DNA of 64,000 nt from Pseudodesulfovibrio sp. zrk46. Lineage in GTDB: Bacteria > Desulfobacterota > Desulfovibrionia > Desulfovibrionales > Desulfovibrionaceae. The stretch is from positions 2,064,001-2,128,000 of the forward strand of contig NZ_CP051216.1 of NCBI RefSeq assembly GCF_012516435.1, written 5' to 3'. The translations under genes and the position numbers were made by a program. Below the pieces are notes generated by a model, which was not told where the DNA came from, made no database searches, and saw only the letters and a list, made by a program, of their open reading frames with translations. Below, one piece after another: positions 62,439-64,000 of this stretch (its first letter is position 1; every line of letters begins with the position of its first letter).

Positions 62439-63251
62439 TTATGCGTCGCTGTACTTTCTGCGTAAGCCAACGAGTCCGATTAAACCGGAACCGAGGAGCC
62501 ATACTGCACCCGGTATGGGAGTGGCTGATGGGAGGGATGCATCAAACTCCAGTTTCGCGGAGGAGAGGAGGAAATCGCCTTCCAGTCCCATGACAGAGAA
62601 GAAGAATATGGAGTTCGTTTCCATGAATGCAAGGGCGAACGAATCGAGGGAAAACACTGCGGAGAATTCGCCGGTATTGTCGTTTGTTACCTCGGAGACC
62701 GTCGTAAAGGTTGTGTCGTGAGTGTAGTACTCGACAGTCGTGAATGGGGAGGGGGTTTCTGTCTTGTCGAGACTGGTCAAGCCCATAGATCTCTCAATAC
62801 GGGGGGTAGTCGAAGTTTGCGTGGTTGAACTTGCCTGTTTTGTGCCTGCAAGACTGGTGACTTGAGCGGTTTCCCCGGCAAATGTCGTTGTATCTGTACG
62901 CTCATACATATTCATCCGAAATCTTTCGTATTTGATGGTGGTATAGGGTGCATCATTATAGATTCCAGTTTGGTGATACAATTGGGTCGAACTTCCTTTA
63001 TAAGCAGGGGTCCCAGTGTTGAACGTAAATTCATCACCTTCCATGTCATCCTCAAAAGTGGCTGTGAAACTGCCGCTGCTGATATTGTATCCAGCATACT
63101 CGGAAAGGTCGAAAAGATAGGACGATGGTCCGATGCCTGCCGAGTAACGGTCATAGTAGGACTGCTGCATCGTAATGAGTTCTGCTCGAGCAGTAGAAGC
63201 GGTGAAAATGAGAAGGCCTACGAGAGTGATGGTTTTTAGTAGCTTATGCAT
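62439..63251 (-). CDS. PEP-CTERM-type (VPLPA-like) sorted surface protein
   Basis: 270 residues. Signal peptide (ITLVGLLIFTASTARA), a Ser/Thr-rich beta-type body without recognised enzyme motifs, and a C-terminal sorting tail PIPGAVWLLGSGLIGLVGLRRKYSDA: motif, membrane helix and basic end, the arrangement processed by exosortases. Similar proteins are exported and tied to exopolysaccharide. AGGAGG at 63256-63262 (minus) fixes the ATG at 63251. No exosortase is in the window. Confidence 0.82.
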   Translation of the reverse strand: MHKLLKTITLVGLLIFTASTARAELITMQQSYYDRYSAGIGPSSYLFDLSEYAGYNISSGSFTATFEDDMEGDEFTFNTGTPAYKGSSTQLYHQTGIYNDAPYTTIKYERFRMNMYERTDTTTFAGETAQVTSLAGTKQASSTTQTSTTPRIERSMGLTSLDKTETPSPFTTVEYYTHDTTFTTVSEVTNDNTGEFSAVFSLDSFALAFMETNSIFFFSVMGLEGDFLLSSAKLEFDASLPSATPIPGAVWLLGSGLIGLVGLRRKYSDA

Positions 63252-63493
63252 GATGGATCCTCCTGGCGGGAGCAAAGCAGCATGTATGCCAGTTGTAGTA
63301 TATCAATCAGTTATGAAATCCTCTCTGAAAAGTCTGGAAAATGAAGACAGTTGAGTGGGGTTGGTTCAGAAGCTTGCTCATTGGCAATCTGGGTAGGGCA
63401 TCAAATAGCGGGATTGCAGAGTCTCCCAAACGTGCTACATGTGGTTTGCGTAACGAAACAACGTGCATGAGACACTTTCGGAGATGAGACACC

Positions 63494-64000
63494 ATGCAGA
63501 TTATCACTACACATACCGGGACTGATTTTGATGCCCTGGCATCTGTTGTTGCCGGTACTTTTCTTTATCCAGGGTCTGTTGGGGTGCTCCCCGGCATGGT
63601 CAATCCCGAGGTGAAACAGTTTTTGGCAATACATGCCAACATCTTGCGAATTACGCCCAGGAAGGATTTTGATATCGATGCCGTGACCTCCATCGTCGTG
63701 GTTGATGCCAACAACTGGAAGCGTCTGGACAAGATGGACTCCCTTGCAGAAAAAGAGGGGCTTGAAGTGATCTGCTGGGATCATCATATGGAGGGCGTGA
63801 CTATTGACAGTTGCGAAACCCATCGTGAAGAAGTCGGCGCGGCCGTGACCCTGCTTCTGGAAGAGATGCAAAGGCGGGACACTCCGCTCTCCCCCATGCA
63901 TGCAACGCTGTTTCTTCTCGGTATCTATTCGGATACAGGGTGTCTTCGATATCCTTCTGTAACGAGCAGGGATGCTGCCATGGTGAGTTTTCTCATCGAA
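63494..64000 (+). CDS. DHH-family phosphoesterase domain, probably CBS/CCA-adding fusion, 3' truncated
   Basis: 169 codons before the window ends, frame still open. Seen: HTGTDFDALASVVAG near residue 7 (DxD motif), SIVVVDANNW near 67 and the DHH signature CWDHHMEGV near 93, then LFLLGIYSDTGCLRYPSVTSRDAAMV. In deltaproteobacteria this N-terminus commonly begins a DHH-CBS-poly(A)polymerase/CCA-transferase fusion; only the DHH part is visible, so the full function is inferred. Confidence 0.82.
   Translation, partial: MQIITTHTGTDFDALASVVAGTFLYPGSVGVLPGMVNPEVKQFLAIHANILRITPRKDFDIDAVTSIVVVDANNWKRLDKMDSLAEKEGLEVICWDHHMEGVTIDSCETHREEVGAAVTLLLEEMQRRDTPLSPMHATLFLLGIYSDTGCLRYPSVTSRDAAMVSFLIE

Overview
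The window reads as chromosomal DNA of a Gram-negative, flagellated or otherwise chemotactic, probably anaerobic bacterium. The closest fit is a sulfate reducer of the Desulfovibrionales, Pseudodesulfovibrio type. This is inferred from the gene mix (bacterial N-glycosylation transferase, TRAP and Liv uptake, periplasmic two-subunit formate dehydrogenase, CheV, DUF2325, lysine 2,3-aminomutase osmolyte genes) and from how the proteins read; no 16S or marker search was possible.

Bases 1-5100 hold the end of a glycan locus: the 3' part of a PglB/STT3 oligosaccharyltransferase, a sugar aminotransferase, a small membrane-anchored protein carrying three N-x-S/T sequons, a cyclophilin and an anchored SGNH protein. 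Bases 5175-10000 (minus) are a complete branched-chain amino-acid ABC operon (livF, G, M, H, K). Then come cysC and an acyl-CoA ligase (minus), a winged-helix/Rossmann regulator coupled to a NeuB-type synthase (plus), cheV, a Fur-box-controlled DUF2325 gene, a secreted beta-helix protein, a double-Cache chemoreceptor, a TPR protein, and groES-groEL with an unusually short GroES and a tail-less GroEL.

Bases 23.4-31 kb are mixed housekeeping and envelope genes (otsA, a zinc ribbon protein, a diguanylate cyclase, NlpC/P60, BON, RluC-type synthase) plus one strikingly AT-rich orphan at 28.2 kb. Bases 30.7-39.1 kb (minus) look like a long transcription unit: dctP-dctQ-dctM-bioDA-ydbH-ynbE-ydbL-ydbL, linking a TRAP transporter, a fused biotin enzyme and an outer-membrane lipid-homeostasis set.

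At 42.4 kb a tRNA-Val/tRNA-Asp pair is the integration site of a 5.7-kb genomic island bounded by 97-bp direct repeats that include the 3' half of tRNA-Asp. It carries a broken tyrosine recombinase and an intact formate dehydrogenase pair (fdhA with Cys where selenocysteine is common, and fdhB). A near-identical tRNA-Val/tRNA-Asp array recurs at 62.1 kb. Between them lie an N-epsilon-acetyl-beta-lysine osmolyte locus (ablA, ablB, amino-acid ABC transporter, YitT, PAS-LuxR regulator), an extradiol dioxygenase, an ADP-ribosylglycohydrolase-fold protein lacking the usual metal ligands, DUF554, DUF190 and a Crp/Fnr regulator. The window ends in a PEP-CTERM-type surface protein and the 5' part of a DHH-family enzyme.

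Two families of structured intergenic repeats are the least explained signal: a 200-270 bp multi-hairpin element (20.9 kb, 30.5 kb) whose stems are preserved by paired base changes, and a roughly 120-bp cruciform-like element (22.9, 26.8, 31.7 kb), two copies of which sit inside operons.
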